The notes under the pieces are model-generated. The model had not been told where the DNA came from. It made no database searches and worked only from the letters and a program-made list of their open reading frames with translations. From Neocallimastix lanati (nom. inval.) (taxonomy: Eukaryota; Neocallimastigomycota; Neocallimastigomycetes; Neocallimastigales; Neocallimastigaceae), in contig JACVTC010000070.1 in the NCBI GenBank assembly GCA_016946835.1, positions 528,001 through 550,000 of the forward strand: DNA of 22,000 nucleotides. Reading direction: 5' to 3'. The position numbers and the translations under genes are program-made. Positions 18,113-22,000 of the stretch are shown here, in pieces (the stretch's first letter is position 1; every line of letters starts with the position of its first letter).

Positions 18113-20140
18113 AAAATATTATAAAAGTTTATATAAAATCCACTTTTTCAAAAAAATTTTTTAAAAAAAAATAATAATAATAATAATAATAAAATTTTTA
18201 TATCAAATATTTAAAAGTTCAATTTTTAATTAATAAATATAAAAGTAAAATTTATTAAAAAATACATTTAAATACAATACATTTAGTTTTTATAATTTAT
18301 TATTTTTATTATTTTTTTATTTATTTATTAAAAAAAAAAAATCATTTATACTATTTTGGTTGTCTATTTCTGATAGTATATATGTCCATTATTTTCTTTT
18401 TTTTCTTTTTTTCTTTTCTCTTTCATTCAACTAATTTCTATTAAATTTTTATGATGTATTGGTTGTTCATCGAATATAATTGGTAGATATTATATTATAT
18501 TATATTAAATTCTAATAAATATTTACTACATATTCTAAATACATTAAATCTTTTCATATTTTTTAAAGGAATTAACTCTTTTCATATATAATTTTAATTA
18601 AATATTATATAGAAAAAACAAAAAAAAAAAAAAATATATATATATTTTTTTAAATCTTTTAATATATTTGTATATAATTATAAAATTTTATTATAAATAA
18701 AATTATTTTAAATAATAATAAATAAAATTTAACTTTTTAATTAACATAACTTTTAATTATAATATTTTTAATTTAGTTACACAACTAATTGAACCTAAGT
18801 TATTAGCTATAATAAAAAAAAAGTCAAAAATTGTTATGGTTTCATTTAAAATGATTTTTATTCAGATATTTGTTATCCTTCAAAAATGGAAAAAAATTAA
18901 GGAAAATACTATGTATGCATAAATATATATATTTAATTATTATATCATATGAATTAAATATATAATATGAATTAAATATATTTAAGAGAAAAAAATGAAA
19001 AAAATGAAAAAATATATATATATATAATTTTAAAAAAAAATATATGTATTTTTTATACATTTATTTTTATTTTTTTGTTATCTTTTTACTTTTTTTTTAA
19101 ACCATTGTATACTTTTTTTTTGCTTTAATTTTTTTTTTAAAATATTTTTAGGAAAAATTAAAAAAAAAAAAATAGCATTAAATATTATACAATTGTAAAT
19201 AATAATAAATTATAAATAATAATACTATATGTTATATTATGTTTTAAATATTGAATCTTTAAATTTAAAATATAATAAAAATAATAATATTAATAATAAT
19301 AATCTCAGAATATTATAATTTTGAATAAATTAGGAGTTTTATGAACTCCTGACACAATACAAAATAATATAAAATATTAAATGAAAAAATTATAAAATAT
19401 AAAAAATTTTAATAAAAAAACTTTCAATATTATAGTTATAAATTTTATGAATAAATAAATATCTTTAAAGGCAATTAAAAGTAAAACGGTTTAATATTTT
19501 ACAGTTAATATAACAAAATAAAATTTTATATATGAATATTAATAGTAGTGAAATTATTACTTTAATAAATAATTGTTTAATTCTATCCTTCAATTTAAGT
19601 GATCTTAATAATACATGATTTTTTTTTAATTTCATAAAAAATATATAAAGTATAGACAAACTTTAGTCATATTAATAAATTGTGTATTGAATTAAATCAC
19701 AAAATGTTTAAAGGATTTCTTAATATATAAAGTATATTTATATATTTATATTTTTAAATTAATAAAATAAACATTTTATAAATAGTTGTATTAGTGCTTT
19801 TATGTTATAATATTCAATAAGTTTTTTTTTTTATTTATTATTATAGGTTAATTTGAATGAACCATTTTTATATTAATCAAAAACATTTTTTTGTATTCAC
19901 AACTACTTTAAAAATAAGTAATTTTGTGTAACAATAATAATATTTAATGAACTTTTTTAATATGTTATTGGAGAAAAAAATATATATATTCTTTATTGAA
20001 TAATACATAATAACTGGTGGTTATACACAATTATTGAATTTACTCAAATAAAAAAAGAAAAGAAATTAAAAAAAAAAATATTAAAATCCTATAAAATATA
20101 TATAATATTCTGATATTCATTGGAATTATATAAAAATTGG
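17787..20140. other. AT-rich intergenic region
   Basis: This is the 5' flank of paralogue 3 and DNA beyond it. It holds a 41-T run (18071-18111), many TA runs and a small hairpin AGGAGT-TTTATGA-ACTCCT (19332-19350). Frames at 18842-19060 and 19465-19659 are composed of Phe, Tyr, Ile, Leu, Lys and Asn, as random AT DNA gives, and lack any domain sign. A less AT-rich patch near 18350-18490 has stops in all frames on both strands. Confidence 0.55.
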
Positions 20141-20146
20141 ATTTTT

Positions 20147-20268
20147 ACTACTACCATCGGATTGCCAATGCTGAATACTCAGTAAGGCTGTCCATCAGGG
20201 ACATTTCTGCCTATATAGAAGTGCTGTGACTACTTCAATATTCCCGAAAAGGGCGGTACACACCGGAA

Positions 20269-20306
<38 letters not shown>

Positions 20307-20315
20307 ACTATCATC
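20147..20315 (+). mobile_element. Candidate short retroposon (SINE-like) with A tail and target-site duplication
   Basis: The body at 20159-20270 has about 46% G+C, against about 10-15% around it. It ends in 34 consecutive A (20271-20304). It is flanked by direct repeats ACTACTACCATC (20147-20158) and ACTACTATCATC (20304-20315), which differ by one base, as expected for a target-site duplication of a retrotransposed, polyadenylated RNA. The body can form short stems (CTGA/TCAG within GCC/GGC near 20163-20192, TGTCC/GGACA at about 20193-20206, and CGGT/ACCG near 20253-20264). I see no clear tRNA-type A and B boxes and no known RNA family. One frame is open for about 35 codons after a TGA, so a truncated mRNA-derived retrocopy is an alternative. 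Confidence 0.4.
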
Positions 20316-20349
20316 AATGTAATATGATGGTAGTAGTTTTTTTTTTTTT
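20291..20349. repeat. Strong hairpin at the 3' edge of the GC island
   Basis: ACTACTATCATCA pairs with TGATGGTAGTAGT (one G-T pair), and the A run before it can pair with the 13 T after it, giving a stem of over 25 bp. In addition, GATGGTAGTAGT (20326-20337) is the exact reverse complement of the upstream ACTACTACCATC (20147-20158). Confidence 0.75.
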
Positions 20350-20600
20350 AGTTAAATGTTAAATGACATTTATAAATATATACATATAAATATATATATA
20401 TTTTTTTTATAAAAATAATAGTATTATATAACTCTATTTATAGTAATATGATAAATTATAAAGTATAATTATTAAACTTCATATAATTAAGATACTTATA
20501 TATTAATCATACCAATTTACAATATTTTTAATTTCTAATAATAATGTAGTATGTATGTGAATTAAGAGATTTAATTAAAAATATTTCAGAATCATTTAAA

Positions 20601-20633
<33 letters not shown>

Positions 20634-21208
20634 AATAAAATTATTATTGTGTAAATAAATAAGTAAATAATCCTTGAAGACATCTAATTTTTTAATGTAT
20701 AATATGGTTAGATTATACTATAATTTAATTAATTTAATATATATAGTTTTTTCTTATTAAAAATTTATTTAAAAAAAATTTTTATTATTATTTGTATATC
20801 ATTCTTTTTTTTTTTTTTTTTTTATTGCTTTAGAGATATATATTTTATTAATAATTTTATATTATACATCTAATATTTTTTTTTTAATTTTTTAAAATTA
20901 TTTTTATTAAAATTAAAATTAATTCATCAATAATAATAATAATTAGTTTTACATTATTAATAAATCTTATTATATAAAACTTTACATTTATTATATTTAA
21001 TTAAAGGCTTAAGTGATTTAATTTAATGATTTTATAATAGTCTAATAATTAATATTTAAAAAATTACCAAAATTTTAAAAATTAAATTATCAACTTAAAA
21101 AATATATCTCTATTATTAGTACTAATTTTATAATATTTAAAAAATTTTTTTTCATTCATTTTAAAAAAAATTGTATATGTATTATAACTTTATGAAATTG
21201 TTTCATTA

Positions 21209-21248
<40 letters not shown>

Positions 21249-21288
21249 AAAAATAAATAAATAAATAAATAGATAAATAATTAATTAA

Positions 21289-21365
<77 letters not shown>

Positions 21366-22000
21366 ATATACATTTAAATATTTAAATGTAAATTTACATA
21401 GAAGCTTTGTAAAAAATATATATACAAAAACATACATCGGTACAAAAAATAAAAAAATAAAAAAATAAAAAATAAAAAAATAAAAAAATAAAAAAATTAA
21501 AGAAGAAATATTTAAAGTAAAAAAAAAAAATGTACATTTAAAAAAAAAAAAAAAAAAAAAAATTAAAGAGAAAAAAAAATATTCTAAATCAAACATATTT
21601 TATATAAAGTTAATATAAAATTAAAAATATAATCTTCTTTAATTTTAAAAGAAACATCAAAATTTAATTATTAAGAATAATATTTATCTTTATTTTAATA
21701 AAAACAATATTTAATTATGATTTAATTTTTTTAAATTAACTGAATCTTTTAATTTTGATAATATTTAATTTCATCGCATTAAATATATTTTTTGAAAATA
21801 GTAATTGTTTTATACTATAGATAAATAATAAATGATAATAATACTATAATAATTATAATAATTATAATAAATTATGTTATAAAAAAAAAAAAGAAAAAAG
21901 AAAAAGAATAAACAAAACTCCTTAATAATAATAATAATAATAATAATAAATATTATAATATAATAATATAATAAAAAATATAGTAATAAAATTTAAAATC
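20350..22000. other. AT-rich non-coding DNA to the window end
   Basis: There is no gene I can support. It contains T runs (about 20602-20629 and 20805-20823), the AAAT microsatellite at 21209-21367, A-rich DNA at 21440-21580 and an AAT run at 21925-21950. The apparent minus-strand frame 21285-21596 is a translation of AAAT and A repeats (LFIY units). Confidence 0.65.
21209..21367. repeat. AAAT (TAAA) microsatellite, interrupted
   Basis: Tetranucleotide TAAA repeats at about 21209-21245 and 21294-21367, with an impure section between (TAATAAAAA, AGATAAATAATTAATTAAT). It is followed by a palindromic ATTTAAATATTTAAAT block. Confidence 0.9.

Noticed and set aside
18842-19659. Short minus-strand open frames of 64-72 codons
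   Set aside because: Made almost only of Phe, Tyr, Ile, Leu, Lys and Asn, as expected from A/T-rich DNA, with no domain or homologous pattern.
20220-20270. GGTACACACCGG resembling the conserved 3' region of small-subunit rRNA
   Set aside because: Only about nine bases match and the flanks do not; no rRNA fragment can be supported.
20147-20270. tRNA, 5S or spliceosomal RNA in the GC-rich island
   Set aside because: No cloverleaf, no T-loop GGTTCGA, and no match to U1, U2, U4, U5 or U6 core motifs that I can recognise.
1-22000. CRISPR arrays, insertion sequences or bacterial operon signals
   Set aside because: No spaced identical repeats, no transposase frame, and the intron and dockerin show a eukaryotic genome.

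Overview
This window looks like nuclear DNA of an anaerobic gut fungus (Neocallimastigomycota: Neocallimastix, Piromyces, Anaeromyces, Orpinomyces or a relative). Three things point there. One secreted esterase carries the small cysteine-rich fungal dockerin that tethers enzymes to the cellulosome of these fungi. The non-coding DNA is extremely AT-rich and full of A, T and AAT/AAAT runs. The one clear intron is a phase-1 GT-AG intron made mostly of AAT repeats. The genus cannot be decided from sequence alone.

Layout. 1-2878 (+) holds the 3' part of a Sen1/senataxin-type superfamily-1 RNA/DNA helicase: two exons joined across an AAT-repeat intron, all helicase motifs present, with a possible tiny third exon. 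3474-3874 (-) holds an unrecognised coding-like stretch broken by a frameshift and stops, probably a decayed gene. 4537-5781 (-) is a cellulosomal carbohydrate esterase: signal peptide, one fungal dockerin, a CE1 feruloyl/acetyl-xylan esterase domain with Ser-Asp-His triad, and an unusual lysine-rich tail. 5782-9700 is repeat-rich intergenic DNA. Then come three same-strand (-) paralogues at 9701-10486, 12654-13394 and 17079-17786. Each has a signal peptide, a Lys-Arg cleavage site, a six-cysteine domain with identical spacing in all three, a low-complexity Ser/Thr stalk and a C-terminal hydrophobic tail typical of GPI anchoring. 17787-22000 has no convincing gene, but it contains a roughly 46% GC island with a 34-base A tail and flanking direct repeats near 20150-20340, which looks like a retroposon insertion.

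How the genes relate. The four intact minus-strand genes all encode proteins for the cell surface or outside: one plant-wall esterase built for the cellulosome, and a small local family of predicted wall- or membrane-anchored six-cysteine proteins whose family I do not recognise. This family is the best candidate for something undescribed. The helicase is an unrelated housekeeping-type nuclear gene. Shared low-complexity Lys/Thr segments in the esterase tail and in two of the three stalks are suggestive but could reflect composition alone.

Limits: everything was read by eye. Splice sites, GPI sites and repeat boundaries are predictions, and no database search was possible.
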